Assembly (NCBI GenBank): GCA_028283745.1
Contig: JAPWJZ010000007.1
Span: 62,001 to 126,000 of the forward strand
DNA: 64,000 nucleotides
Direction of reading: 5' to 3'
From: Micavibrio sp.
Lineage (GTDB): Bacteria > Pseudomonadota > Alphaproteobacteria > Micavibrionales > UBA2020
In this document: positions 1-8,527 of the stretch, piece after piece
Numbering within the stretch: the stretch's first letter is position 1
How the letters are laid out: each line of letters starts with the position of its first letter
Notes under the pieces: model-generated
Database searches by the model: none
What the model was told of the DNA's origin: nothing
The model's input: the letters and a program-made list of their open reading frames with translations, nothing else
Translations under genes and position numbers: made by a program

Positions 1-132
1 ATCGACATTTCCGTGCCCGATTTCTCCATGCCGGATATAAGCATCCCCGATATAAGCATTCCCGACATCAGCATTGATGTCGGCGGGGGCGGGATGGATT
101 TTAGCGGCGGCGGTGGGGGCGGCGATTGGTAA
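1..132 (+). CDS. C-terminal end of an unknown protein, cut by the window edge
   Basis: An open frame runs from the first base to a TAA at 130-132 and gives the last 43 residues of a protein. The visible part has a short tandem motif, PDISI, repeated three times (PDIS-IPDIS-IPDIS), followed by a glycine-rich tail ending GGGGGGDW. Gly-rich ends with a final Trp occur in several bacterial membrane and envelope proteins, but no family can be named from this fragment. The following 169 bases up to the next gene are AT-rich and without a gene. Confidence 0.6.
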   Translation: MDISVPDFSMPDISIPDISIPDISIDVGGGGMDFSGGGGGGDW

Positions 133-301
133 ATTCCTGTAATCACTCAATTTAACTTTTTTACACCGTTTGCATGTTTATGCTCGTCTTGCACTCTGTA
201 GGGCAGGAGATGTAACAAATTTTACATAAAATTAAGATTGTGTTAAGCTTATAAAATAGACTCCATCAAGACTTGTAGCCCCCAGCTGTAAGGATAAACC
301 G

Positions 302-1633
302 ATGGCCGATATTACCCCTCAAGACAATAACACCCAGCCGCCCGAGCCGCCCGTTACAAGCTCCACGCCCGATGCGCCCGGCATGAAAGCGGCTATCGAT
401 ACGCTGCAGCCCGGCTATTTCAAGCCGCCTTCCAAGGTGAAGATGCTGATGGCGGAACTGATGGATAGCGTCATTCGCGAAATACCTTTTAACATCCCGC
501 TGGTAAAGCTTGCGCTGAATAATCTGACTGTGGTGCCGACCACGCCGGAAGCGCTTGTTACGGCCTTGCCCTTTGTGCAGAACTTGCGCATCAACCGCGC
601 CTTTGGCGACATTTCAAGCATTCCGGAAGGCCGCGACCTTGTGAATATGGTGCAGTCGACGGGCGCGCAAATTACCATCGCGCCGGATCTGACGCGCAGC
701 GGGGCCGTACACAAGTCGCGCGCTGAAGCGACTGACGGCCAATGGGTTACACAAGGCGGACCGATTGAACTGACCGCGTTTAACACTCATGGCAGCCTGA
801 CGGCGACTCTTGTACATGAACTACAGCACCGCAAGCAGATGCTGGGTGGCGTGATCGACCCGCTGAATAGCAAAATTCCATCCCCCATTGAAAGCTTATG
901 GTATGACCGCGCTATTGAAGCGGATGCTGAAGCGACGGCGATTGACCTGTCGTATAAAATGAGCAAGGCGGGAAAACCCGCCGCCTGGGATCATTTGCAG
1001 CGCTCCAATTTCTCGCCGCATGCGGTAAAGGGCTACAAAGCGGCAATCGAAGCGAACCCGAATGCCCTGCAGGATGGCACCGCAAAGCGAGCGGCCTTTG
1101 ACGGCTGGTTCCAGGACAGCAAGAACAAGAATGAAGTGGATTTAAGCCGCGTCTATAACGGGCAGGGCCTTTCAAAATGGATTGGTGAAAAGCAGATTGA
1201 AAATCTCGCCGGCGGCGGCAAGCCCCTCGCGCCGCTGACGCATGACGACATGGCAAAAATTGGCGCATTGTCGGAAAAAACGGGAGGGGTAAATTATCTC
1301 AGCATTCCGGGCGGGCGTGCCCTGACGGATGAATTCTACCGCCGCCCGAACTGGAACCAGTGGCAGGCGCAGCAGCTGGCTGGAATGCAGCGGTCATATG
1401 AAGATGTAAAAGCGCGCCTGCCGGGAGCTGCAAGCAATTTCATGCAAAACAATGGCCCCGCCACCAACCCAACGGCCAGCCCCAATGCGCCGTCAAATAC
1501 GGCGCAAATACAGCTGGCGAGTTTGTCGCAAGACAGGCTGAAAGCGGCGATTGGGCTTACGCGTCCAGCGGTGCAGACGAATACAGCAGCAGCTGCGCCG
1601 GTTGTCCGGGCATCAGCCGCGCCGCGGAAATAA
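302..1633 (+). CDS. Putative HExxH metallopeptidase-like protein
   Basis: A 443-residue protein starting at ATG 302 after a clear AAGGA seven bases upstream. Around residue 175 it has LVHELQHRKQ, a HExxH zinc-binding motif. This is followed about 30 residues later by an Asp/Glu/Ala-rich helix (EADAEATA) that could supply a third ligand, the arrangement seen in DUF6782-like putative metallopeptidases. The N-terminal 35 residues are Pro/Thr-rich and the C-terminal 80 are Ala/Asn/Pro-rich and probably disordered. There is no signal peptide, so it is either cytoplasmic or exported by a non-Sec route. It is convergent with the ATP synthase operon and only 18 bases separate the two stops. Function is inferred from the motif only; substrate unknown. 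Confidence 0.6.
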   Translation: MADITPQDNNTQPPEPPVTSSTPDAPGMKAAIDTLQPGYFKPPSKVKMLMAELMDSVIREIPFNIPLVKLALNNLTVVPTTPEALVTALPFVQNLRINRAFGDISSIPEGRDLVNMVQSTGAQITIAPDLTRSGAVHKSRAEATDGQWVTQGGPIELTAFNTHGSLTATLVHELQHRKQMLGGVIDPLNSKIPSPIESLWYDRAIEADAEATAIDLSYKMSKAGKPAAWDHLQRSNFSPHAVKGYKAAIEANPNALQDGTAKRAAFDGWFQDSKNKNEVDLSRVYNGQGLSKWIGEKQIENLAGGGKPLAPLTHDDMAKIGALSEKTGGVNYLSIPGGRALTDEFYRRPNWNQWQAQQLAGMQRSYEDVKARLPGAASNFMQNNGPATNPTASPNAPSNTAQIQLASLSQDRLKAAIGLTRPAVQTNTAAAAPVVRASAAPRK

Positions 1634-1651
1634 CGTTAAAATCAGGGGAAT

Positions 1652-2149
1652 TTAGGAAGCCAGTTTCGCCGGAATTTCGGCGATGGATTCGTCCACCAGT
1701 TTCGCGCCGCGTTTCGGCATCGCTTCCTGCAGCAGTAGTTCGGCGGTGCGGGTGGCGAGGTCGGCAGCCTGATGGCGCAGTTCTTCAACCGCAGACAGCT
1801 CGGCGCGCTTGATGCGCTCCAGCAGCTGGGTTTCCTTGCGGTTCATGCTGTCTTCCAGCTTCTGGACGGATTCTTTCGCCAGGCGTTCCGACGTTTGCTT
1901 GGCAGCGTCGATGATTTTCTGCGAGGTCTGGATGGCGTCGCGGTGCTTGCGCTGCGCTTCGGCGAGAATTTCCTGCGCTTCGTTCTTCAGGCGCTCGGAT
2001 TCTTCAAGGTTGTTCTTGATGCGGGCGGTGCGGCTGTCCAGCATGGACAACAGCGGCGCCTTTCCCTTGGCAAAGCCGACGACGGCGAAAACGATGGTCG
2101 CAAGCAGGACCCAGAAATGGGGATCGGCGAAGGAGAAGATGTTTTCCAT
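1652..2149 (-). CDS. atpF: F0F1 ATP synthase subunit b
   Basis: A 165-residue F0 peripheral-stalk subunit. One N-terminal membrane helix (about residues 8-26, PHFWVLLATIVFAVVGF) is followed by a long charged coiled-coil helix rich in Glu, Lys, Gln and Ala, the usual b-subunit plan and length. It holds the F1 head against rotation. It is the last gene of the minus-strand F0 operon, starting two bases after the b' stop at 2152. The separate F0 operon, with F1 genes elsewhere, is typical of alphaproteobacteria. Confidence 0.93.
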   Translation of the reverse strand: MENIFSFADPHFWVLLATIVFAVVGFAKGKAPLLSMLDSRTARIKNNLEESERLKNEAQEILAEAQRKHRDAIQTSQKIIDAAKQTSERLAKESVQKLEDSMNRKETQLLERIKRAELSAVEELRHQAADLATRTAELLLQEAMPKRGAKLVDESIAEIPAKLAS

Positions 2150-2151
2150 GG

Positions 2152-2880
2152 TTACGCTCTTTCCTTCATCACGGTGGTGACGATTTTTTTGGCATCGGCC
2201 TTGGCGACTTGAACGCCGGCAATTTTATTGACCATTTCCGCCGCAATTTCCGCCGAAATGTCTGCGAGGGAAGAAAGGGCGTCTTCTTTCGCCTTGGCGA
2301 TGTTCTGTTCGGCCGAAAGGATACGGTTACGGGCGTGTTCGGCGAACTTGGCGTGTTCGGCGGTCGCTTTGTCGGTGATGGATTCTTCGGCGGCGGCAAG
2401 CACTTCCTGCGCGCTGTCATGCGCCTTGGCGAGGGATGCTTCGAAGGCTTCCTTCACTTTAGCGGCCTCGGCGTTCAGCTGTTCGGCCTGGCTGAGGTTG
2501 CCGTTCTGGGTTTGCTGGCGGGTGTCGATGACCGAGGCCACGCGGGGCAGGGCGACCTTTGACATCAGCGTGTACAGCAGCGCGAACGACACCAGCAGCC
2601 AGAAGGCCTGGCTGGCGTAGGACTTGGGGTTCAATTGCGGGAAGCCGATGTTTTCCGCTTCTTCGCGGTCTTCGGCGCCAGCTTCGCGGTGTTCCGCTTT
2701 TTTATCTTCGGCGGCGATGGCAGCCGGGGATTCTTTATGCGTGGAGACGTTGGCCGATGCATCGCCGGCCGTACCTGTTTCTTCAGACCAAGCAGGCGCG
2801 CAGAGCGTGGCGGTGATGATAAACACCCCCAGCAGCATGCCGATGGATTTGAGCAGAAACTTGTTCAGCCGGCGATTCAT
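2152..2880 (-). CDS. atpF2: F0F1 ATP synthase subunit b'
   Basis: A 242-residue second b-type stalk subunit (b', also called AtpX or AtpG), which pairs with b as a heterodimer in alphaproteobacteria and phototrophs. The conserved part starts near residue 80 with the membrane segment (FWLLVSFALLYTLMSKVALPRV), then a DTRQQ turn and a long coiled coil. Ahead of it is an unusual 75-80 residue extension: a signal-peptide-like hydrophobic stretch (residues 10-32, ending APAWSEE) and an acidic Ala/Glu/Lys linker. The extension could be cleaved or could add a second membrane anchor. It lies between atpE (13 bases) and atpF (2 bases). Confidence 0.9.
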   Translation of the reverse strand: MNRRLNKFLLKSIGMLLGVFIITATLCAPAWSEETGTAGDASANVSTHKESPAAIAAEDKKAEHREAGAEDREEAENIGFPQLNPKSYASQAFWLLVSFALLYTLMSKVALPRVASVIDTRQQTQNGNLSQAEQLNAEAAKVKEAFEASLAKAHDSAQEVLAAAEESITDKATAEHAKFAEHARNRILSAEQNIAKAKEDALSSLADISAEIAAEMVNKIAGVQVAKADAKKIVTTVMKERA

Positions 2881-2893
2881 CTGGAAGTCCTTA

Positions 2894-3121
2894 TTAGAAG
2901 ACGAAGAGGATGAGCAGCGCGATAACCAGCGCGAAGAGTGCGATTGCCTCGACGAGTGCGAAGTAGAAGAGGCCAGCGCCTTTCACGGAGTCAGCAACCG
3001 AAGGGTTGCGGCCCATGGCGGTGATGATGGAGGAGAAAAGCATGCCAAGGCCGATGCCAACGCCCAGGAGGGGCATGACGGCGATACCGGCGCCGATGAG
3101 TTTTGCAGATGCTGCGTCCAT
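2894..3121 (-). CDS. atpE: F0F1 ATP synthase subunit c
   Basis: A 75-residue proteolipid of the rotor ring with two membrane helices. The polar loop is GRNPS, and the second helix has the proton-carrying glutamate in FALVEAIALF. Size and motif are those of alphaproteobacterial c subunits. There is no sign of a sodium-binding pattern that I can recognise, so proton coupling is assumed. It sits between atpB and the b' gene in the usual order. Confidence 0.96.
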   Translation of the reverse strand: MDAASAKLIGAGIAVMPLLGVGIGLGMLFSSIITAMGRNPSVADSVKGAGLFYFALVEAIALFALVIALLILFVF

Positions 3122-3190
3122 TAGAGTACTTCCTTCTTTGGTTTTTGTTGGTGTTGGTTATCGTTCGTTAAAACTGGTGGTTTTATCCCG

Positions 3191-3934
3191 TTAGTGCAGT
3201 TCGATCGCGTCTTTCAGGTAGATGCAGGTCAGGATCGCGAACACGTAAGCCTGGATGAAGGCGATCATGATCTCGAGGCCGATCAACGCGACGTTGACCA
3301 CGAGGGGTAAAACGCCAAGCACAGCGCCAAACGTCAAGGTAATGAGCGTCACGCTGAAACCGGCAAAAACTTTAAGCATCGTGTGGCCGGCAACCATGTT
3401 GGCGAACAAACGCACCGACAGGGAGACGGGGTGGGAGAGGTAGGAAATAATTTCAATCGCCACGATCAGGGGGATCAGCGGCCAGGGCAGGCCCTTCGGC
3501 AGGAACAGGGTGAAGAAGTGCAGGCCGTGCTTCATGATGCCAACGGCAAGAGCCAGAAGGCAGACCATGCAGGCCAGAACGCCGGTCACGATGATATGGC
3601 TGGTATAGGTGAAGGAATAGGGAACCATTCCGAGCAGGTTGCCCATGAGGACGATCATGAAGATGGAGAAAACGAAGGGGAAGAACTTGCGGCCTTCCGC
3701 GCCCAGGTTTTCCGTTACCATGCCGTTGATGAATTCGTAGAACATTTCAGCCACGTTCTGCCAGCGGCCGGGCACCATGGCCTTGCGCTGCATGGAAAGC
3801 GTCATCAGCAGCGTCGCGAGAACGACGGCGATGCCCATCCAGAGGGCGGACTGCGTGAAGGAAATATCATAGCCGCCGATATTCAGCGGGACGATCTTGT
3901 GGATGACAAACTGCTCGAGGGGATTATGCGCCAC
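3191..3934 (-). CDS. atpB: F0F1 ATP synthase subunit a
   Basis: A 247-residue membrane subunit forming the proton half-channels of F0. Five to six hydrophobic helices are visible. The essential arginine lies in the conserved SLSVRLFANM segment of helix 4, followed by GHTMLKV, and the last helix carries FIQAYVFAIL. The start at 3934 leaves only four bases after the stop of atpI (3939), which indicates co-transcription. Length and motifs are standard. Confidence 0.96.
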   Translation of the reverse strand: MAHNPLEQFVIHKIVPLNIGGYDISFTQSALWMGIAVVLATLLMTLSMQRKAMVPGRWQNVAEMFYEFINGMVTENLGAEGRKFFPFVFSIFMIVLMGNLLGMVPYSFTYTSHIIVTGVLACMVCLLALAVGIMKHGLHFFTLFLPKGLPWPLIPLIVAIEIISYLSHPVSLSVRLFANMVAGHTMLKVFAGFSVTLITLTFGAVLGVLPLVVNVALIGLEIMIAFIQAYVFAILTCIYLKDAIELH

Positions 3935-3938
3935 GGCT

Positions 3939-4295
3939 TTACTGTTCCTCTTTATCCGTTTTCTTTTGCCCGTCTCCGGCAGCGGCCTTCAAGCTTTTGC
4001 CGGAAAAGTCCTGACCCATTTGGGTCCGGTAGATATTCATGAACCCAGCCGCAAACCCCAAAAAGAAAAACAAGATCAGAAAAAGGGGCATGGTACCAAG
4101 CCATTTATCAACCCAGAACCCTAAAAACCCGCCGACGATAAGCGCCGCCACCAGTTCGGATGCTGCACGCAGGGCCTTACCCGTTGCAGCGCCGTTCTGC
4201 TCCCCGATTTTCGGGGCGCGAGGATCAGGATTCTGGTCCTGCTTCGCACGGGCTTCATTAATTTGCCGGGTCAATTCTTCAGGTGTGAGGCTCAT
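3939..4295 (-). CDS. atpI: ATP synthase assembly protein I (AtpI)
   Basis: A 118-residue protein when started at the ATG at 4295, which has GGGAAG about seven bases upstream. A TTG eight codons earlier (4319) has no ribosome site and is less likely. After a charged N-terminus (LTRQINEARAK) it has two membrane helices (ALIVGGFLGFWVDKWLG and a Phe-rich second helix) and the FMNIYR motif of alphaproteobacterial AtpI. AtpI helps assemble the c ring. First gene of the F0 operon. Confidence 0.9.
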   Translation of the reverse strand: MSLTPEELTRQINEARAKQDQNPDPRAPKIGEQNGAATGKALRAASELVAALIVGGFLGFWVDKWLGTMPLFLILFFFLGFAAGFMNIYRTQMGQDFSGKSLKAAAGDGQKKTDKEEQ

Positions 4296-4347
4296 ATTAC
4301 CGCTTCCCGATGCCGTCAAATTACAAAGGCCAGTGTTAGGCGAGCGG

Positions 4348-4377
4348 AAAATACGATAAACACCGCGGGTAAGTCAA
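4348..4377 (-). promoter_or_regulatory. Putative sigma-70 promoter of the F0 ATP synthase operon
   Basis: On the minus strand TTGACT (4372-4377) and TATTTT (4348-4353) are separated by 18 bases, about 55 bases upstream of the atpI ATG. Good match at -35, moderate at -10. The assignment rests on consensus and position. Confidence 0.55.
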
Positions 4378-4509
4378 CAATATACATGGTACTCACGCAC
4401 CTGTTTTTTATGGCAAATTATTATGTGTTGTAAAGTCCCGCAAACGGCTGTTAAACCGCCATTTTAACGGAGGTTTGAAAGGTGGGATTTCTGGGGATAA
4501 GCCTGATGA

Positions 4510-5070
4510 TTAGAATGCAAGGCCGATGCCGCGTCGCAAAAGCCCTTCCCACAAATACTGGTCGTGTACCTGCCGGATGTTCTGCGTGCCTTCAATGCTG
4601 GAACGCACAAGCTTCCCGTGGTCGAAAATCAGCATCAGTCTTAAATCGTAACCAGTCTTTTCAATTTTCAGTTTGCCGAAGCCGAGCGAGCTGTCGCTTT
4701 TCAACTGGCGGTAGGGCAGGGAATAACCTTCGCAGGCAGCCAGCTTGCGGCGGAACCCTTCCAGCTGTTCGGGCGTGCCCTGCACCTGTGAATTGCCGTA
4801 CATGGAGACCTGTACATCCTGCAGCCCCAAATGCTCGAATTTATCCTGCCGGATGCCGAGCGTTTCAAAAACCGCCTTCTTGCTCATGCCGGGACGCAGC
4901 GAAGCGGTGCGCGTGGCAAGGTCGGTTTTATCCTTGAACAAATCTGTATTCACCGCTTCATCGCCGGAGGGCACGCAGGCCGTGAGCAGCAGAGCGCACA
5001 GCGAAAAAAGAAAAGGGCGCAACCCGCACAGGATGCGCCCGAAAAACCCACTTCCAACACTGACCGACAT
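4510..5070 (-). CDS. Putative outer-membrane lipoprotein (BamE/SmpA-like signature)
   Basis: A predicted lipoprotein of about 186 residues. The N-terminus is a signal peptide ending in a lipobox, LLTAC, so the mature protein would begin at that cysteine. Further on, LRPGMSKKAVFETLG resembles the turn-helix segment of BamE/SmpA-type small lipoproteins (GMsk.eV...lG), but the rest is not diagnostic. The start is uncertain: ATG 5070 has AAGGG only two bases upstream, and an ATG at 5124 would add 18 residues without a ribosome site. It is transcribed towards the ATP synthase operon and separated from it by about 130 non-coding bases. Confidence 0.6.
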   Translation of the reverse strand: MSVSVGSGFFGRILCGLRPFLFSLCALLLTACVPSGDEAVNTDLFKDKTDLATRTASLRPGMSKKAVFETLGIRQDKFEHLGLQDVQVSMYGNSQVQGTPEQLEGFRRKLAACEGYSLPYRQLKSDSSLGFGKLKIEKTGYDLRLMLIFDHGKLVRSSIEGTQNIRQVHDQYLWEGLLRRGIGLAF

Positions 5071-5300
5071 GACCCTTTGCCCAAGCAAACCGGAAAATCT
5101 GGATATACCTTTATAATTTAGCATAATGATGTTAATGTCTGATTAACATAAGGAAACGCGAACGAATTCAGCCGTCTAGCCACAGGCCGGTTTATCCGGT
5201 ATAAAAAATAACCACACACAAAAAGAATACAGAACCGCAACGCGGGCAACGAGGGTTTTATCAGCTGCGCTACTGCAACAGATAACCAAAGGGGTTTGCT

Positions 5301-6053
5301 GTGACGGATCAACCGAAGAAGTATTTTGTGCGTTTCTCCAACGCCAACGATTTTGACAAAATTTCCGATTTCTACGATCTCAATTCACACAAAAACGTGC
5401 TGAAGCGTCAGACGGAGCTGATGGAAAAGCTGACCGAAGACGGTGCCGTTATCATCATCGAGGATGAAAAGGGCACTATCGTTGCCTCCAGCATTACCTA
5501 TGCCCACAAGACGACCGACAAAGACGGCGTCGAGCATGTCAACTGGCAGGAAATTGGCACCACGCGCTCCGTCCTCAACGGTTTCCCCGGTGTTTTCGAT
5601 GCGATGATCGCCATGCAAACGCTGCGGGCCTTCCTGGTCGAGCCGCCGGAAAAAACCTTCGCCGCGCAAATGGAAACGTTGCCGGTGCAGACGCTGGCGG
5701 GCAAGCTGGGCTGGCGCCGCCTGCAGGGCGACCCGCCCGAAAAGCTGCTCGAGGGCAAGGCGAAAACCGTTGCCGACGGCCATGCGACCGATAACGACTG
5801 GTTCATCCTTGGCCTTGAAGGCCTGCCGACCATGGCGAAGTGGATGGAAAAAACCATGGACAATCCGGTGCTGGAAAATAAAAAGACCGGCGAGAAGATC
5901 GAGCTGGATTTCAGCAAGTCCACTTTCTTCAAAATGTTCAGCTATGAAATCCGCAACCTTGCCAAGCGCGATTTTGGCGACATCAATACGCCGGACCCGC
6001 AGCAGAACGTCAAATCCAGCCGCGATAAATGGCTGAAAAATTTTTTCCGTTAA
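5301..6053 (+). CDS. GNAT-like protein, paralogue 1
   Basis: A 250-residue protein with a GTG start preceded by AAAGGGG. The N-terminal half (KKYFVRF...DFYDLN..., AVIIIEDEKGTIVASSITY) has the beta-strand pattern of GCN5-related acetyltransferases, but no clear acetyl-CoA loop is visible. The second half, ending in TGEKIELDFSKS and SSRDKWLKN, is shared with the gene at 10366-11097 and is not a standard GNAT part. The two genes are clearly paralogues over their full length. Enzymatic activity is not certain. Confidence 0.5.
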   Translation: MTDQPKKYFVRFSNANDFDKISDFYDLNSHKNVLKRQTELMEKLTEDGAVIIIEDEKGTIVASSITYAHKTTDKDGVEHVNWQEIGTTRSVLNGFPGVFDAMIAMQTLRAFLVEPPEKTFAAQMETLPVQTLAGKLGWRRLQGDPPEKLLEGKAKTVADGHATDNDWFILGLEGLPTMAKWMEKTMDNPVLENKKTGEKIELDFSKSTFFKMFSYEIRNLAKRDFGDINTPDPQQNVKSSRDKWLKNFFR

Positions 6054-6079
6054 TCTTCATCCTTCAGGAGTAACTTCAC

Positions 6080-7261
6080 ATGTCCGTACTCGCAAAACTG
6101 AAAGACCAGAACGCCGAATTCAGCCAGTGGCGCCAGCACATTCACCAGCACCCTGAAACCGCGTTCGAGGAACATAAAACCTCCGACTACGTTGCAAACC
6201 TGCTGACCAGCTGGGGAATTGAAATTCACCGCGGCATGGCAAAGACCGCCGTCGTCGGCGTTATCAAGGGCAAGGCGGGCAATTCCAACCGCGCCGTCGG
6301 CCTGCGTGCCGACCTTGACGCCTTGAATATTCTTGAGGAAACCAACGCCAAGCATAGCTCTAAAATTGAAGGTAAAATGCACGCCTGCGGCCACGATGGC
6401 CATACCGCCATGCTTCTTGCAGCTGCCAAGCACCTTGCCGAAACGCGCGATTTTGACGGCACCGTTTACGCTATCTTCCAGCCCGCTGAAGAAGGCGGCG
6501 GGGGCGGTAATGTCATGGTGCAGGAAGGCTTCTTTGATAAATTCCCGTGCGAAGCCGTCTTTGGCATGCACAACTGGCCTTACCTGCCCGAGGGTACATT
6601 CTCGATCTGCGAAGGTCCCATGACGGCGTCGACCGATACGTTCCAGGTTAAGGTGATCGGCAAGGGCGGCCATGCGGCATTCCCGCATACCACGGTTGAC
6701 GTTATTGTCTGCGCGTCGCAAATCGTTTCCGCGCTTCAGCACGTTGTTTCCCGCACGGTTGACCCGGCGGATGCCGCGGTTATTTCCGTCTGCAAATTCC
6801 ATGCGGGTACCGACAGCCTGAACGTGCTGCCGGAAACGGTTGAGCTGGGTGGCACCGTGCGGACCTTCAAGCCGCAGATGCGCAAGAAGCTGGAAGAACA
6901 GCTGCGCCATATCGTGAAGTCGGTTGCGGATGCTTTTGGCACGCAGGTCGAAGTGAAATGGAAATCGGGCTATCCGTCCGTTGTCAATTCATCGAAGGAA
7001 ACGCAGTTCGCGCGGGAGATTGCCGCCGAAATCGTCGGCAAGGATAAAGTTACGCAATTTACCCCCACCATGGGCGGCGAAGATTTTGCGTACTTCCTGC
7101 AGGCGCGCCCCGGTGCGTACATTGCGCTTGGCGCGGGCAAGGATGATAAAGCCCCGGGGCTGCACAGCCCGCACTATGACTTTAACGACAACGTATTGCC
7201 GACCGGCGCTGCCTATTGGGTGCGCCTTGCGGAAACATGGCTCAAGAAAGCGAACGCATAA
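6080..7261 (+). CDS. M20D family amidohydrolase (hippurate hydrolase / N-acyl amino acid deacylase type)
   Basis: A 393-residue M20-family metallo-amidohydrolase. The metal-ligand motifs are in order: MHACGHDGH near residue 100, PAEEGGGGG near 137, FGMHNWP near 160 and MGGEDFAYF near 335. The dimerisation domain with GKGGHAAFPH lies between. Family members split N-acyl amino acids such as hippurate, N-acetyl amino acids or indole-acetyl conjugates; the exact substrate cannot be read. The stop overlaps the start of the next gene (TAATG), indicating translational coupling. Confidence 0.85.
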   Translation: MSVLAKLKDQNAEFSQWRQHIHQHPETAFEEHKTSDYVANLLTSWGIEIHRGMAKTAVVGVIKGKAGNSNRAVGLRADLDALNILEETNAKHSSKIEGKMHACGHDGHTAMLLAAAKHLAETRDFDGTVYAIFQPAEEGGGGGNVMVQEGFFDKFPCEAVFGMHNWPYLPEGTFSICEGPMTASTDTFQVKVIGKGGHAAFPHTTVDVIVCASQIVSALQHVVSRTVDPADAAVISVCKFHAGTDSLNVLPETVELGGTVRTFKPQMRKKLEEQLRHIVKSVADAFGTQVEVKWKSGYPSVVNSSKETQFAREIAAEIVGKDKVTQFTPTMGGEDFAYFLQARPGAYIALGAGKDDKAPGLHSPHYDFNDNVLPTGAAYWVRLAETWLKKANA

Positions 7262-7752
7262 TGACCGACAAATTTGACCCCCTTCAGGATTTGCGCGACA
7301 AACGCGAGAAGATTGAAGAAAAAATCAATCTCTACAAAACCGGCGTGCGCAGGCAGGCGGGGGAAATGGGCTTCTGGACGCTGATCGGCGGCGTTGCCAT
7401 TGCGGCCGATTTTGCCATTCTGGGCGGCATCGGCACGGGCATTGCGGTGTTAAGCGGCGCGACTATCTTCAGTTTCACGCGTGAAATGAAGAAGCTGGAA
7501 AAGCAGCTGGAAAAAATCGACGAGCGTATCGACCGACTTGTCGACATCCAGCTGGAGCAACAGAAAAACCAGCCGCAACTGAAGAAGGGTCTGGCGGAGG
7601 AATTTTCCCCGGCGGCGCAAAAGGAAATCGACCTGCTGCGCGCCCGCCTCGAAGACCTCGAAAAGCAGGTCGACAAAGCGCGTATCAATGATAACGATAA
7701 CACGCTGGATAAGCCCAAATTCAAGCCGCCGAAACCGCCGCAAGCGGGCTAA
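7261..7752 (+). CDS. Small membrane protein with coiled coil, unknown function
   Basis: 163 residues, starting at the ATG that shares its A with the TAA of the upstream amidohydrolase. The N-terminal helix (LRDKREKIEEKINLY) is charged. Residues about 40-70 are hydrophobic (GFWTLIGGVAIAADFAILGG and a following segment), probably two short membrane helices. Then comes a long Lys/Glu/Gln coiled coil with heptads (EKQLEKIDERIDRLV) and a Pro-rich tail KFKPPKPPQAG. Coupled to the M20 enzyme by position only. Confidence 0.6.
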   Translation: MTDKFDPLQDLRDKREKIEEKINLYKTGVRRQAGEMGFWTLIGGVAIAADFAILGGIGTGIAVLSGATIFSFTREMKKLEKQLEKIDERIDRLVDIQLEQQKNQPQLKKGLAEEFSPAAQKEIDLLRARLEDLEKQVDKARINDNDNTLDKPKFKPPKPPQAG

Positions 7753-7768
7753 GCGGCCTTGCAGCTGT

Positions 7769-8464
7769 TCAGGGCTGCTTTTTGAAGCTGACGGGCTTCA
7801 GGCGCTTCACGCCCTTGGCGGTGGGGATACCGGCTTTGCAGATATTATCCAGCTTGGCTTTTTCAGCATCGGCGATGGCTTGCATTGCGCGGGCTTCGGC
7901 ATCCCGTTGCTGCTGCAGTTTTTCGGCTGCAATGCGGGCGGCAATCTCTGTCAGCGCCTTTACGATATGCGGTTTTTTGGAAGCGTAATCGAGCGCGGTT
8001 TCGCCGCTGTCGGCGTGCTTGCGGTACACATCACCGCCGCGTTTGGCGATTTCCTCGGCAAGGTCGAGCTTGCCGAGGTTTGCAGCCCACATCAACGCGG
8101 TCAGACCGCCCTTCAGTGTCTGGCGTTCTGGGTCATAGCCGTTATCCAACAGTTTTTTGACCATGTCGAAGTTGTCATGGGCAAGGCTGTAGAACATGGC
8201 GCTGACGCCATCGGGCATGCTGGCATAAAGGTTGGCGCCGCTTTGGGCCAGCAGCTCGAGTGCGCCGGCGTTGCGTTTGCCGGCAGCGACAATAAGCGGC
8301 GTGTGACCTTTTGCGTTGCGGGTTTCAATATCCGCGCCGGCTTTGAGCAGGTTTTTGATTTTATAGAGATCGGGAAGGGCGCTTTCGGCTTCCGCCAGCA
8401 ATTGCAAATCCAGCGCGGCATTGCCTTGCGCAGTCGCAGCGGTATTGAAGCTTGCCTGTGCCAT
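7769..8464 (-). CDS. Ankyrin-repeat protein
   Basis: 231 residues with about four ankyrin repeats (for example KNLLKAGADIETRNAKGHTPL, ALELLAQSGANLY, VKKLLDNGYDPE, ALMWAANLGKLDLA). A charged helix follows (AARIAAEKLQQQRDAEARAM). There is no signal peptide, so a cytoplasmic protein-binding role is likely. It lies 60 bases downstream of phaZ on the same strand but has its own strong promoter overlapping the phaZ stop. Partner unknown. Confidence 0.75.
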   Translation of the reverse strand: MAQASFNTAATAQGNAALDLQLLAEAESALPDLYKIKNLLKAGADIETRNAKGHTPLIVAAGKRNAGALELLAQSGANLYASMPDGVSAMFYSLAHDNFDMVKKLLDNGYDPERQTLKGGLTALMWAANLGKLDLAEEIAKRGGDVYRKHADSGETALDYASKKPHIVKALTEIAARIAAEKLQQQRDAEARAMQAIADAEKAKLDNICKAGIPTAKGVKRLKPVSFKKQP

Positions 8465-8498
8465 AGCGAACCGTTATCCCTGTTGTGGATACGGTATT

Positions 8499-8527
8499 AT
8501 AATACGCAAACTATGGAAATTTGTCAA
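8499..8527 (-). promoter_or_regulatory. Putative sigma-70 promoter of the ankyrin gene at 7769-8464
   Basis: On the minus strand a perfect TTGACA (8522-8527) is 17 bases from TATTAT (8499-8504), followed by an ATG about 35 bases on. The -35 box overlaps the stop codon of phaZ. One of the best consensus promoters in the window. Confidence 0.65.
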
